From: Lysinibacillus fusiformis
Lineage (GTDB): Bacteria; Bacillota; Bacilli; Bacillales_A; Planococcaceae
DNA: 64,000 bases
Direction: 5' to 3'
Assembly (NCBI RefSeq): GCF_007362955.1
Contig: NZ_CP041696.1
Coordinates: forward strand, 496,001 to 560,000
Of this stretch, positions 9,954-19,538 are shown piece by piece. The translations under genes were made by a program, and so were the position numbers. Every line of letters starts with the position of its first letter. Positions within the stretch are counted from its first letter, which is position 1. Under the pieces are notes generated by a model, which had not been told where the DNA came from, did no database searches, and saw nothing but the letters and a program-made list of their open reading frames with translations.

Positions 9954-11210
9954 TTATATCGTTACTGTATTTTGGTGTTGCTTCTTCACTATTATCACAA
10001 ATAGGCTTGCTAATACACAGAAAACACCAGCTAAGAAAAATGCCCATGTGTAAGAATCGAAAAATTTATAAATTAAACCGCCGCCGTATGCAGCAACAGC
10101 TGCCCCAGCTTGATGAGAAGCAAAAATCCAGCCATAAATAATTCCACTTTTAGTAGTACCAAAAATCTGCCTTGAAATACTAATTGTTGGTGGGACAGTT
10201 GCAATCCAATCTAATCCGTAAAATACTGTAAAAATAACGAGCAAAGTAAATGAACCTTGTACTAATGCATAAGGGAGTATTACAAGGGAAGCTCCTCTTA
10301 GTAGATAATACCAAAATAATAACCATCGATTATCGAAACGGTCGGATAGCCAACCTGATAAAGTTGTTCCAATTAGATTAAAGATTCCCATAAAAGAAAG
10401 AAACGAAGCAGCCGTCACTAAAGGAACTCCGAAACTTATACAGTATGAAACAAAATGTGTCCCAATTAGACCACTTGTTGAAAGCCCACAAATAAAGAAG
10501 CTAGCAGCTAATAACCAAAATTCTTTCACTTTCACAGCGTGAAAAAGACCGTTGAAAGCAATAATAATAGGGTTTTTCTTTTGCGCTACATCGTTAACTG
10601 CTATTTCCTTTTCAAGTCCATAAGGAAGTATTCCAACATCCTTTGGTTTGTTTTTCATAAAGAATAAAATAACAACAAACATGATGGAACTTAGCATCAT
10701 AATTAATCCAATCGCCCATCGCCATGAGTAATTTTCTATAATCATCGCCAAAATCGGTAATAGAATCAACTGACCTGTCGCTGTACTTGCTGTTAATATT
10801 CCTACGGCAAGCCCCCTTCTTTTCTCAAACCAATTGTTTGCCACATAGGGACTCAAAACCGTTAGAAAAAGGCTTGCACCTAGACCGATAATAAAGCCCC
10901 AAATGATGATTAACTGCCATGCTTGATTCATGAAAAGAGTTAGCATAATACCAATTATTAATGTCGCCATCGCAGCTAACATCATTTTCTTTAAGCCAAT
11001 TACTTCAAGTAATGCTGCCATAAATGGACCTGATATCCCATATAAAAAAAGACTAATTGCAAAAGCCATTGCAATCATTGATCGATCCCAGCCAAATTCT
11101 TTTTCGAATGGACCTATAAATACCCCTGATGATGACAATGTAATCCCAGCTACAATAATTGAGAAAAATGTAATGACAAGGATAAACCAACTATAGTGAA
11201 TACGTTTCAT
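9954..11210 (-). CDS. Major facilitator superfamily transporter
   Basis: A 418-residue polytopic membrane protein with about 12 predicted membrane segments in two halves joined by a hydrophilic loop near residues 190-225 (KNKPKDVGILPYGLEKEI). The cytoplasmic loop 2-3 motif is degenerate (ALLEVIGLKKMM); the repeat in the second half, GWLSDRFDNRWLL, is clearer. It resembles the OFA/monocarboxylate-type branch, but the substrate cannot be told. The ATG has a GGTGGAG site. It is divergent from a marR gene with two perfect palindromes between them, so it is probably the regulator's target. Confidence 0.85.
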   Translation of the reverse strand: MKRIHYSWFILVITFFSIIVAGITLSSSGVFIGPFEKEFGWDRSMIAMAFAISLFLYGISGPFMAALLEVIGLKKMMLAAMATLIIGIMLTLFMNQAWQLIIIWGFIIGLGASLFLTVLSPYVANNWFEKRRGLAVGILTASTATGQLILLPILAMIIENYSWRWAIGLIMMLSSIMFVVILFFMKNKPKDVGILPYGLEKEIAVNDVAQKKNPIIIAFNGLFHAVKVKEFWLLAASFFICGLSTSGLIGTHFVSYCISFGVPLVTAASFLSFMGIFNLIGTTLSGWLSDRFDNRWLLFWYYLLRGASLVILPYALVQGSFTLLVIFTVFYGLDWIATVPPTISISRQIFGTTKSGIIYGWIFASHQAGAAVAAYGGGLIYKFFDSYTWAFFLAGVFCVLASLFVIIVKKQHQNTVTI

Positions 11211-11288
11211 GACTCCACCTACATTTCTCCAGAGTATCTAAAAATAAAGGGTATTTCTAATTTGTTTTGCTTTCCAAATTTTCCTAAG

Positions 11289-11306
11289 TCACTTAAAAAA
11301 TTCCAT
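11289..11306 (-). CDS. Possible 5-codon leader ORF in the MFS mRNA
   Basis: On the minus strand a GGAGG site 8 nt before an ATG opens a reading frame MEFFK-stop, about 80 nt upstream of the MFS start. A second strong AAGGAGGTGA stretch lies at 11328-11337 with only a poorly placed GTG behind it. Tiny leader ORFs with good ribosome-binding sites are known ahead of resistance and efflux genes; here no base pairing that would mask the MFS start was found by eye. Confidence 0.3.
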   Translation of the reverse strand: MEFFK

Positions 11307-11339
11307 CCTTCACCACCTCCGTTTTTTTCACCTCCTTAC

Positions 11340-11361
11340 AATACATGTATATACATGTATT
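11340..11361. promoter_or_regulatory. Palindromic MarR-type operator 1
   Basis: A perfect 22-bp palindrome; the inner 20 bp read ATACATGTATATACATGTAT, centre at 11350.5. It lies just upstream of the strong AAGGAGGTGA stretch in the MFS leader, in the MFS promoter region. Confidence 0.75.
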
Positions 11362-11396
11362 ATCCTAAAAAAATAAAGACGAGCTATAACTTTAAA

Positions 11397-11416
11397 ATAT
11401 ATGTATATACATATAT
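11397..11416. promoter_or_regulatory. Palindromic MarR-type operator 2
   Basis: A perfect 20-bp palindrome, ATATATGTATATACATATAT, centre 11406.5, 56 bp from operator 1 and sharing its ATGTATATACAT core. Together the two sites sit between the divergent MFS and marR genes. The rest of this roughly 330-bp gap has a 7-bp inverted repeat (TCAAGTT/AACTTGA, 11498-11517) close to the marR start. Confidence 0.75.
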
Positions 11417-11540
11417 AATGATAGGTATAGAGTTTTCCACTGTCAAGAAATAAATTCCACTATTATTAACCATTTCATTTTTACTGATAAAATAACATCA
11501 AGTTTCCCTTAACTTGAAATAACTCAAAAGGAGTTTTTTT

Positions 11541-11996
11541 ATGGATAAAGAATTCACTATCATCGACTATACACAGATTTGTGTGTGTGCGAACCTTAGA
11601 AAAAAGACAAGAGTCGTTACCCAAATGTATGACAAATTGCTCCAACCTACTAATTTAAAGATCACCCAATATTCTATGTTGGCCAATATCGATTATCAGA
11701 AGGCAGTTTCAATCAGCAAATTAGGTGAGATTTTGTTACTTGATCAAACTACAGTTACTCGTAATGTAAATTTACTGAAACAAAATGGCTACGTTGCTAT
11801 TACTAGAAATAAACAAGACGCTAGAACAAAGATTCTTTCACTAACCGATGCAGGCATTAAAAAACTAAATGAAGCCACTCCTATATGGCGTGAACTTCAG
11901 GAAAGAATTATCAACGATATTGGTCCAGAAAAATATAAGGATTTCTATGAAACGCTAAGACACATGCAAAAAATCATTAAATCCTATGATGAATAA
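11541..11996 (+). CDS. MarR-family transcriptional regulator
   Basis: A 151-residue winged-helix protein: N-terminal dimer helices, the recognition region KLGEILLLDQTTVTRNVNLL (about 54-73), and the wing ARTKILSLTDAG (about 92-103) that marks the MarR family. The cysteines in TQICVCANL near residues 11-19 could allow redox sensing, but this is only a possibility. Divergent from the MFS transporter, it probably represses that gene and itself through the two palindromes. A GGAG site precedes the ATG. Confidence 0.92.
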   Translation: MDKEFTIIDYTQICVCANLRKKTRVVTQMYDKLLQPTNLKITQYSMLANIDYQKAVSISKLGEILLLDQTTVTRNVNLLKQNGYVAITRNKQDARTKILSLTDAGIKKLNEATPIWRELQERIINDIGPEKYKDFYETLRHMQKIIKSYDE

Positions 11997-12021
11997 TAGA
12001 TAATTCCAAAATCTGCATAAG

Positions 12022-12064
12022 AAATGGCTGTCTATAAGTTTTTCACTTATAGACAGCCATTTTC
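12022..12064. terminator. Bidirectional terminator between marR and apt
   Basis: AATGGCTGTCTATAAG pairs with CTTATAGACAGCCATT, a perfect 16-bp stem between convergent genes. Confidence 0.9.
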
Positions 12065-12070
12065 ATAATC

Positions 12071-12583
12071 TTAGTATTGAATTAAGGTCTTCACACTTAA
12101 ATCGCCAAGTTTTGCACGACCATTAAGTTCAGTCAGCTCGATTAGGAAAGCACAGCCAACAACCTCACCGCCTAATTCTTCTATTAAACGAACAGTCGCC
12201 TCTACTGTACCGCCAGTTGCCAGTAAATCATCACAGATTAATACTTTTTGTCCAGGCTTTAGAGCATCTTTATGCATTGTTAATGTATCTTTACCATACT
12301 CAAGACCGTAGTCTGCACTTACCACTTCACGAGGTAATTTTCCTGGTTTACGAACAGGAGCAAAGCCAATTTCAAGTGCATAAGCAACTGGGCAACCAAT
12401 AATGAAGCCACGCGCTTCAGGACCTACGATAATTTCTGCGCCCACTTCTTTTGCGTAAGACACGATTTGGTCTGTAGCATATTTATATGCTGATCCGTTA
12501 TCCATAATTGTTGTAATATCCTTGAAACTGATGCCTTCTTTCGGCCAGTTCTCAACTGTTGTCACGTATTGCTTTAAATCCAT
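12071..12583 (-). CDS. apt: Adenine phosphoribosyltransferase
   Basis: Purine-salvage enzyme making AMP from adenine and PRPP. The 170-residue form starting [14 protein letters not shown] is the family length; the PRPP-binding motif [14 protein letters not shown] is near residues 114-127 and the flexible loop [20 protein letters not shown] precedes it. I chose the ATG at 12583, which follows GGAGG by 8 nt, over an upstream ATG at 12637 that would overlap recJ. Transcribed with recJ. Confidence 0.97.
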   Translation of the reverse strand: MDLKQYVTTVENWPKEGISFKDITTIMDNGSAYKYATDQIVSYAKEVGAEIIVGPEARGFIIGCPVAYALEIGFAPVRKPGKLPREVVSADYGLEYGKDTLTMHKDALKPGQKVLICDDLLATGGTVEATVRLIEELGGEVVGCAFLIELTELNGRAKLGDLSVKTLIQY

Positions 12584-12617
12584 TTTGATGTTCCTCCTGC
12601 GAAACGTTTTTCGTATA

Positions 12618-14936
12618 TTAATGTATTCGTTCATCAAACCATTGCTTTAACTCTATATAAGGTGCATATACAAGCTTTTGCTCTATATCTATCTGTTCTG
12701 AACGTTGTTTGTAAGACGGTGCTTCCGTAAGCGCTGTTTTTGGTGCATTCACGTTGACAGTCGTCAGTCCACTCTCCATTTTAACAAAATCTAGCTCAAA
12801 AAACACCTGTGTCATAAATTTTAATGCATCTAACGGCCAGCCAGTATGTTTTGCTAAATCTGGCAAATTCACAGTAAGCGGAAATGATGGACGGTTTTTT
12901 AAAAATTTATAATACCAAGCAAATTGTTCACGCGTAGGCATACCGTTGAAATACTGGGAATCAGGCATATAAAAATGCGCATAAATGCGAGAAGGCGCTG
13001 TTTTTTGTAAAACATTTTCTAGCAATTGAACGTTTTGTGGCAAATCAAGCAACACAATATAACTTGTTTGCGATACATTTGAAAGTGCTGCATCAACAAA
13101 CAGAATGGGCACACCCAAAAGTGACTGATAATATGTCACCGTCTCGGGACGGAACGCTATAAAAGTTGTCTCCTCTTTTGGTACAGTATTTAACCAACGT
13201 GAAGTTTGACGAATGCCACGAATATCAAATAATTGCCACTCTGTCGTTTGCACGTCCTCAATCATAAACTGAGGCTTTTTACGTCCTTGCCACTCATTAA
13301 TCTGAAGATCCCCAATAAAAGATACTTTAATTCCATAAGTCAGTTCATCATGTAGATGTCCTTTATTAAAGCCAACACTATCCAATTTTTCATAGCCATC
13401 CGTTAATTCCATTTTAATATGGTTTTCAGCAGCACCAATTTTACGCATTGTAGCTATTTCAACATCTTCTAGTACATAAACAGGTTTCGGGAATTCCGTT
13501 CCAAACGGGCCAAGCTTGGCAATTTCCTCAATAGCATCCGCTGAAATTTCATCAATCTTGAGCGGAATATCAATATTGAGTACAGGTGTCAATTGCTCCT
13601 CTGTTAAACAAGCTTTTGCCTGTGCATCTAATCTAGCTCGTAGTTCATCGACATGCTCCAGTGGTAAGGTCATACCTGCCGCCATCGGATGTCCACCAAA
13701 ATGCGGTAAAATGTCTCGATTTTTCGCCAATTCATTAAACAGATGGAAACCGTCGATACTACGTGCCGATCCTTTCGCAGTACCTTTCTCATAGTCTAGT
13801 GATAGGACAATAGTCGGGCGATAATACAATTCAACAAGACGTGATGCGACTATTCCGACAACACCAGCATTCCAGCCTTCTCCAGCAACAACTAATACCA
13901 GTGATTCACTAATTTTTTCGTCCGCTTCAATTAATGCAATCGCTTCATCCGTAATACTCTTCACTATATCTTTGCGCTCTGTATTACAAGCATTCAGCTG
14001 TTTCGCTAATGCTGATGCTGTTGTACTATCCTCTGCCATTAGTAACTCTACACCTGGTGCCGCTTCTCCTAAACGACCAATTGCATTTAACCGCGGACCA
14101 AAGTAAAAACCAATTGTTTCTTCATTAATTTTTGATTGATCTGCACTTGCTACTTCACACATTGCCTGTACCCATGGGCTTAGTGAGCGGCGCGTTTCTT
14201 CAATCCCACGCTTTACAAGATAGCGGTTTTCATCGACTAATGGCACCAAATCCGCTACCGTGCCAATCGCTACAAACTCAAATAAATGCGTTGGTAGTTC
14301 CCCGTATAAAGCATGCGCCAATTTAAAGGCCACACCCACACCTGCAAGTTCGCCAAAAGGATAATGCCCTTCCGGCACGCGAGGATGTAAAATAATATCC
14401 GCTGGTGGTAGTTCTTCACCTGGCTCATGGTGATCTGTCACAATGACATCCATACCAAGCTCTTTCGCCACTCGAATCGGCTCAATGCCGGAAATACCAT
14501 TATCCACAGTAATAATTAATTGCACACCCTCTGCATGTGCTTCGCGGAATAATGTTTCATTCGGACCGTAGCCGTGCAAGAAACGGTTAGGTATTTTAAA
14601 GGATACATCCGCACCAAGATCAAGTAACACATTGACCATCACCGTCGTACTCGTGATACCATCGGCATCATAATCTCCATATATTAATATTTTTTCACCA
14701 TTTTCGAGTGCTCGCTCGATACGTGCCACTGCTTCCGCCATGCCATGCATTAAAAACGGGTCATGAATATTTGTTTCTGTCATATTTAATAAACTTTCTG
14801 CTGCTGCAGAAGTTTCACAGCCACGTGCAGCTAAAATTTTGGCCGCAATCGCAGAAATTTGCAAGTCATTTTGTAATGCTTGTACAAGTTGTGCGTCTGG
14901 ACGCTCTACTTGCCATCTCTTTTTCGATAGAATCAT
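12618..14936 (-). CDS. recJ: Single-strand-specific 5'-3' exonuclease RecJ
   Basis: DNA repair exonuclease of 772 residues acting with RecQ-type helicases and RecFOR. DHH phosphoesterase motifs are clear: [13 protein letters not shown] (about 85-97), a TVDNGISG segment, [13 protein letters not shown], and a later GxGR element in [18 protein letters not shown]1 motif [12 protein letters not shown] follows near 420, then an OB fold and the extra C-terminal domain seen in Bacillales RecJ. The recJ-apt order is conserved, but secDF is now separated by the trp operon and the 21.8-30.7 kb block. Confidence 0.97.
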   Translation of the reverse strand: MILSKKRWQVERPDAQLVQALQNDLQISAIAAKILAARGCETSAAAESLLNMTETNIHDPFLMHGMAEAVARIERALENGEKILIYGDYDADGITSTTVMVNVLLDLGADVSFKIPNRFLHGYGPNETLFREAHAEGVQLIITVDNGISGIEPIRVAKELGMDVIVTDHHEPGEELPPADIILHPRVPEGHYPFGELAGVGVAFKLAHALYGELPTHLFEFVAIGTVADLVPLVDENRYLVKRGIEETRRSLSPWVQAMCEVASADQSKINEETIGFYFGPRLNAIGRLGEAAPGVELLMAEDSTTASALAKQLNACNTERKDIVKSITDEAIALIEADEKISESLVLVVAGEGWNAGVVGIVASRLVELYYRPTIVLSLDYEKGTAKGSARSIDGFHLFNELAKNRDILPHFGGHPMAAGMTLPLEHVDELRARLDAQAKACLTEEQLTPVLNIDIPLKIDEISADAIEEIAKLGPFGTEFPKPVYVLEDVEIATMRKIGAAENHIKMELTDGYEKLDSVGFNKGHLHDELTYGIKVSFIGDLQINEWQGRKKPQFMIEDVQTTEWQLFDIRGIRQTSRWLNTVPKEETTFIAFRPETVTYYQSLLGVPILFVDAALSNVSQTSYIVLLDLPQNVQLLENVLQKTAPSRIYAHFYMPDSQYFNGMPTREQFAWYYKFLKNRPSFPLTVNLPDLAKHTGWPLDALKFMTQVFFELDFVKMESGLTTVNVNAPKTALTEAPSYKQRSEQIDIEQKLVYAPYIELKQWFDERIH

Positions 14937-14986
14937 TTTTTCACTTCCTCACGAAGGCTATTATACCTAAAATCGACAAGGCGCGC

Positions 14987-15078
14987 TATCTGTCACTTTC
15001 TCTGGAAGTTATCCGTCATTTTGAGAACTTTATCCGTCACTTTTGCGAGTTCTATCCGTCACTTCGATGTTTCTATCC
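14987..15078. repeat. Short tandem repeat array (about 21-23 bp units)
   Basis: Four units beginning ATC(C/T)GTCA(C/T)TTT at spacings of 21-23 bp, with variable tails, plus a partial fifth unit at the end. It lies in the gap between recJ and trpA and has no coding potential I can see. Confidence 0.7.
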
Positions 15079-15087
15079 TTCTACATA

Positions 15088-15119
15088 CTAAAAAAGCCTA
15101 CCCCGTTAAAGAGTAGACT
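15088..15119 (-). terminator. Terminator of the trp operon
   Basis: AGTCTAC and GTAGGCT form a 7-bp stem (one G-U) followed by six T; it overlaps the trpA stop codon. Confidence 0.7.
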
Positions 15120-15897
15120 TCTCTCGCACATTTTTCGAGGCAGTAACTAGAGCTTCGACCCTGGCAACATCGCCTTCATGTAATGCCGCAACAATCGCAC
15201 TGCCGACGATTACGCCGTCTCCAAGAGCCCCCATGCTCACCACTTGTTCTGGTGTCGATATCCCAAAACCTGCTAACACCGGAAGATGGCTTGATTGACG
15301 TAATTGCGCAAAATGTCCTGCTAAATTATCAGCAAAACTCGCGCGTGCGCCTGTAATCCCATTTACGGTTACCGCATAGACAAAACCCTGGCTCGCTGTG
15401 GCAATTCGCGCAATCCGTTCAGGCGAACTAGTTAATGACACAAGCTGTACAATATCCACGCCATGTGGATTTAACTGATCGCGTAAAATAGCACTTTCCT
15501 CAAGCGGTACGTCAGGTACAATTAAACCTTTAACGCCCCCTGCAACACATGCTTCAGCGAATGATTCTAATCCATAAGCCAATACAGGATTAAAATACGT
15601 CATCATAACTAACGGAATCGTTATTTCTTCACGGAAGGAAGCAAGTGTATTTAACACTTTGCGCAATGTCACCCCTTCCGCTAAAGCACGTTCACCAGCC
15701 TGTTCAATTGTAGGTCCATCTGCTACAGGATCCGTAAAGGGAATACCCACTTCAATCGCAGTTACACCCATTTCTTGTAGCTTCAAGATAGTTGGCTTTA
15801 ATGTTAAAAGTCCTCCATCACCTGCCATGATATATGGCACAAACGCCTTATTACCTGCTATCTTAGCTTGTTCAATTGCCTGCTGTAGTGTTGCCAT
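15106..15897 (-). CDS. trpA: Tryptophan synthase alpha chain
   Basis: Cleaves indole-3-glycerol phosphate to indole and glyceraldehyde 3-phosphate. The 263-residue TIM barrel keeps the catalytic pair at the classical positions, Glu49 (AIEVGIPFTDP) and Asp60 (VADGPTIEQAG), and the phosphate loop GFGISTPEQV. Its start overlaps the trpB stop (TAATG), which implies translational coupling with the beta chain. It is the last gene of the operon. Confidence 0.98.
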   Translation of the reverse strand: MATLQQAIEQAKIAGNKAFVPYIMAGDGGLLTLKPTILKLQEMGVTAIEVGIPFTDPVADGPTIEQAGERALAEGVTLRKVLNTLASFREEITIPLVMMTYFNPVLAYGLESFAEACVAGGVKGLIVPDVPLEESAILRDQLNPHGVDIVQLVSLTSSPERIARIATASQGFVYAVTVNGITGARASFADNLAGHFAQLRQSSHLPVLAGFGISTPEQVVSMGALGDGVIVGSAIVAALHEGDVARVEALVTASKNVREKSTL

Positions 15898-17105
15898 TAT
15901 ACCTCACCCCCAAGTATTGCATTTACTGTATGAACATCCTTATCACCGCGACCAGATAAACATACAACAATGATGTCATCCACACGCATCGTTTTTGCAA
16001 GTTTTGCTGTATAAGCAATCGCATGAGAACTTTCTAACGCCGGTAAAATCCCTTCTGTCCGGCATAGTAATTGTAAGCCCTCAAGCGCTTCACTATCTGT
16101 GATCGAGTCGAATTTTGCACGACCAATATCATATAAATAGCAATGTTCTGGCCCCTTCCCAGGATAATCTAGTCCAGCAGAAATAGAATGTGCTTCCTGA
16201 ACAAAACCATTTTCATCTTGCAATAAATACATGTAAGCACCATGTAAAACTCCGAGCTGTCCTCCTGCAATGGCTGCAGCATGCTTGCCAGTTTCAAGAC
16301 CATTACCGGCAGCCTCGACACCATACAAAGCTACCTTTTCATCGTCTACAAATGGGTGGAACATACCAATCGCGTTACTCCCGCCTCCAATACAAGCAAC
16401 AACGGCATCAGGTAAACGCCCTTCTTTTTCTAAAATTTGTACTCGTGTTTCAACACCAATAACGCGCTGGAAATCTCGTACTATTTTCGGAAATGGATGA
16501 GGTCCTAAAGCAGAACCTAAAATATAATGTGTATCCTCTACATTTGTCACCCAATAGCGTAAGGCCGCATTGACTGCATCTTTCAATGTTTTTGAACCAG
16601 TTTCGACAGATTCGACTTTTGTGCCGAGCAGCTCCATACGGAAAACATTTAATTGCTGACGCTTTATATCCTCGGCACCCATAAAGACAACACACTCAAG
16701 ATTTAATAATGCACAAGCTGTCGCAGTCGCTACCCCATGCTGTCCCGCTCCTGTTTCTGCGACAATTTTCTTTTTCCCCATGCGTTTTGCTAGTAACGCT
16801 TGCCCGATGGCATTGTTGATTTTATGAGCACCTGTATGGTTTAAGTCTTCGCGCTTCAAGTATATTTTTGCCCCACCAAGTTCTTTCGTTAAGTTTTCCG
16901 CAAAGTACAGTGGCGTTTCACGACCTACATATTCTTTTAAATAATAAGCTAACTCACCCGTGAACGTTTTGTCCGCCATTGCTTCGTTATACGCCGTTTC
17001 TAACTCCAACAGTGCTGTCATCAACGTTTCTGGTACGAACTGCCCACCAAATTTTCCGTAGCGTCCTTCCTTTGTCGGCACACTATTTGCAATTGATTTC
17101 ATCAT
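15897..17105 (-). CDS. trpB: Tryptophan synthase beta chain
   Basis: PLP enzyme condensing indole with serine. PLP lysine is Lys95 in [17 protein letters not shown]; the [10 protein letters not shown] phosphate-binding loop is near residues 236-245. The 402-residue length and the N-terminal [16 protein letters not shown] mark the TrpB1 type that pairs with TrpA. The start overlaps the trpF stop by ATGA; two consecutive ATG codons are available. Confidence 0.98.
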   Translation of the reverse strand: MMKSIANSVPTKEGRYGKFGGQFVPETLMTALLELETAYNEAMADKTFTGELAYYLKEYVGRETPLYFAENLTKELGGAKIYLKREDLNHTGAHKINNAIGQALLAKRMGKKKIVAETGAGQHGVATATACALLNLECVVFMGAEDIKRQQLNVFRMELLGTKVESVETGSKTLKDAVNAALRYWVTNVEDTHYILGSALGPHPFPKIVRDFQRVIGVETRVQILEKEGRLPDAVVACIGGGSNAIGMFHPFVDDEKVALYGVEAAGNGLETGKHAAAIAGGQLGVLHGAYMYLLQDENGFVQEAHSISAGLDYPGKGPEHCYLYDIGRAKFDSITDSEALEGLQLLCRTEGILPALESSHAIAYTAKLAKTMRVDDIIVVCLSGRGDKDVHTVNAILGGEV

Positions 17106-17719
17106 TTTACTCTCTCCTTTTTTACTAGCTGCAAAAAGGCTGCTATTTTCGCGATATCCTTGACACCATCTGACTCGACACCACTTGAAACATCCACCAT
17201 TGACGGCGACACAAGCGATACTGCTTGCTCGATATTTTCTAACTTCAAGCCACCTGCTAGAATTAGTTTTTCATGAGGAATGCCCACCACTTGGAGTAGC
17301 GTCCAATCAAATGTATGTCCACTACCTCCTTTAAAATCAGTACCCGGTGCGTCGAATAAATAATAATCGACATCATAATGTGCAGCTTTTTGTACATCCT
17401 CTGCGGAACGAACCGACAACGCTTTGATAGCAGGATACCCTTGCTCACGGATAAAATCAGGTGTTTCCTCCCCATGATATTGCACATAATCTAATGGCAC
17501 TTCTTTCACTGCTGCCTGTAGTTCCTCTGCTGTTGGGTTGACAAAAACACCGATTTTCGCTACCCCTTCAGGTACATGCTTTGCTAATTCACGAGCCTGC
17601 TCAATCGACACCAAACGCTTACTTGGTGCAAACACAAAGCCAATTGCATCTGCTCCTGCCCGCACCGCCGCTTGCACGTGTTGTACTTCCTTCAAACCAC
17701 AAATTTTCACCTTCGTCAT
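17102..17719 (-). CDS. trpF: Phosphoribosylanthranilate isomerase
   Basis: Amadori rearrangement step of tryptophan synthesis. The 205-residue barrel begins [15 protein letters not shown] with the catalytic Cys of KICG and has the catalytic Asp in [20 protein letters not shown] and the phosphate site [13 protein letters not shown]. Overlaps trpC by 4 nt. Confidence 0.97.
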   Translation of the reverse strand: MTKVKICGLKEVQHVQAAVRAGADAIGFVFAPSKRLVSIEQARELAKHVPEGVAKIGVFVNPTAEELQAAVKEVPLDYVQYHGEETPDFIREQGYPAIKALSVRSAEDVQKAAHYDVDYYLFDAPGTDFKGGSGHTFDWTLLQVVGIPHEKLILAGGLKLENIEQAVSLVSPSMVDVSSGVESDGVKDIAKIAAFLQLVKKERVK

Positions 17720-18507
17720 ACAGATGCACCCGCTTTACTTACTTGTAAGCTTCGGAGTGCGGACCCTGCATCACCGCTTCGCATTAACGATTCCCCCACG
17801 AGTACACCACTTGCCCCCATCCTTGCAACTTTCTGGGCATCGTCTTTCGTCCAAATCCCACTTTCACTAATTAGCACGCGTTCCTCTCCAAATGGAAAGG
17901 CTTCGGCAATTTCTCGGGTACGCTCTAGACTTACTTCAAATGACCGTAAATCACGATTATTGACACCAATTAGTCTAGCACCGACAGCAACAGCTCGTTT
18001 AAGCTCTGCTATATCATGAACTTCTATTAAAACTTCTAGCCCTAAGCTTGTTGCATAGCTATATAGATCACGTAAAAGTTCTTCTTCTAAGGCCGCCACA
18101 ATCAGTAAAATAATGGATGCACCTGATGCTTTTGCAAATCGAATTTGTACACGATCAATCATGAAGTCTTTACAAAGTATTGGAGTTTCAATAGCTTGTG
18201 CCACAGCTGCTAAATCATCAAACGAACCTTTAAAAAACTCCTTATCTGTTAAAACAGAAATCGCCGCTGCTCCAGCTTCCGCATAAATTTTTGCCTGCTT
18301 CACCGGATCAGCTCCTTCTGCAATGAGGCCCTTAGAAGGCGAAGCACGCTTCATTTCAGAAATAACTTGCAATGTTTCTGATTTTTGTATAGTTTCAAAC
18401 AATGACCTACGCTTTTTTTCTGTAAACTTAACTAATGGGTCAGGCTGTTCAAGTAATGCTCCAACTTCTAATTTTTTTTGTTCAAGAATTTTGTTTAAAA
18501 TATTCAT
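17716..18507 (-). CDS. trpC: Indole-3-glycerol-phosphate synthase
   Basis: Closes the indole ring from CdRP. Signature motifs: VISEMKRASPSKGLI (about 48-62), ISVLTDKEFFKGS, ILCKDFMID with the catalytic Lys, IGVNNRDLRSFEVSL, and LISESGIWTKDDA. The 263-residue length is normal. Overlaps trpD by 4 nt (ATGA). Confidence 0.98.
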   Translation of the reverse strand: MNILNKILEQKKLEVGALLEQPDPLVKFTEKKRRSLFETIQKSETLQVISEMKRASPSKGLIAEGADPVKQAKIYAEAGAAAISVLTDKEFFKGSFDDLAAVAQAIETPILCKDFMIDRVQIRFAKASGASIILLIVAALEEELLRDLYSYATSLGLEVLIEVHDIAELKRAVAVGARLIGVNNRDLRSFEVSLERTREIAEAFPFGEERVLISESGIWTKDDAQKVARMGASGVLVGESLMRSGDAGSALRSLQVSKAGASV

Positions 18508-19538
18508 CGTCCTACCTCCACTTCTTTAATTTGCTTACTAAAGGCAACAACTGCCTCTAATTTCTGTAATGCGCGTCCGCTGAATATACTATCCTTCGCC
18601 ATCTCGACACCTTCTTTAACGGTTTGGGCGATACCATAGCTGAACAATCCGATACCAACATTTAACAATACCGTATCAAAATAAGCACTTTGTTCACCAG
18701 CTAGTAATTTCCGCATAATAACAGCATTTTCGTCTGCGTTTCCTCCACGAATTGCTTCTAACGGAGCATAGTTAAGTCCCGCATCCTCAGCTGTTAATGC
18801 AAACGGAATTAAATCTCCCTTATCCACTAAAATAAAGGTGTTTTGCCCAGCCAATGAGGCCTCATCTAATCCTTGTGGACCAGAAACCACCATTGCTCGC
18901 TCTCGACCTAGCATCTGCAAAACCGAAGCATACTCCATCACAAAATTTGGTCGATTAATGCCCGTAAATTGTGTTGATAAAGCCACTGGATTTGTTAACG
19001 GACCAACAAGATTAAAAATGGTTGGCTTGCCAAGAGCTCGTCGCACCTCACCAATACGTTTTAGTTTTGGATGAACATTTGGCGCATATAAAAATGCAAT
19101 CCCTTCTTTTTCTAAGAGCTCAATCGTTTGCTCTATGGATATATTTGTATGAATACCAAGAGCCTCCAAAACATCCGAACTTCCCGACGCAGAGGAAATT
19201 TTACGATTGCCATGCTTTGCTATTTTTACACCTGCACCCGCTAATACAAATGCAGATGCAGTACTGATGTTAAATGTATTTAAACCATCGCCACCCGTAC
19301 CGCAATTATCCATATAAACATCTGATTTTGCTGGAACATCTAGTGCAAACGATCGCATGACTGTTGCTAGTGCCGCCACTTCATGTGCAGTTTCACCTTT
19401 TGAAGACAAGTCCGTTAAGAAACTTGCCATTTCATCCTTTGATGTGTCGTCCCGAAACATCCATTTAGCTGCCTCCAACATTTCTTCATACATTAAATGT
19501 TCACGTTTCCGAACTTTCCCACTTAAGTCATCCATCAA
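18504..19538 (-). CDS. trpD: Anthranilate phosphoribosyltransferase
   Basis: Transfers phosphoribose from PRPP to anthranilate. Glycine-rich PRPP loop DNCGTGGDGLNTFNIST near 82-98, KHGNRKISSASGSSDVLEALG near 112-132, and NLVGPLTNP. The 344 residues are slightly longer than usual because of the first 15 codons; an internal ATG at residue 16 would give the family length, but the first ATG overlaps the trpE stop as elsewhere in this operon. No glutamine amidotransferase is fused. Confidence 0.97.
   Translation of the reverse strand: MMDDLSGKVRKREHLMYEEMLEAAKWMFRDDTSKDEMASFLTDLSSKGETAHEVAALATVMRSFALDVPAKSDVYMDNCGTGGDGLNTFNISTASAFVLAGAGVKIAKHGNRKISSASGSSDVLEALGIHTNISIEQTIELLEKEGIAFLYAPNVHPKLKRIGEVRRALGKPTIFNLVGPLTNPVALSTQFTGINRPNFVMEYASVLQMLGRERAMVVSGPQGLDEASLAGQNTFILVDKGDLIPFALTAEDAGLNYAPLEAIRGGNADENAVIMRKLLAGEQSAYFDTVLLNVGIGLFSYGIAQTVKEGVEMAKDSIFSGRALQKLEAVVAFSKQIKEVEVGR

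Noticed and set aside
7731..11996. Genomic island with mobility genes
   Set aside because: No integrase, transposase, attachment-site repeats or tRNA at the borders, and composition looks like the flanks.
14987..15078. CRISPR array
   Set aside because: Units are too short (21-23 bp including variable part), there are no spacers of constant length and no cas genes.
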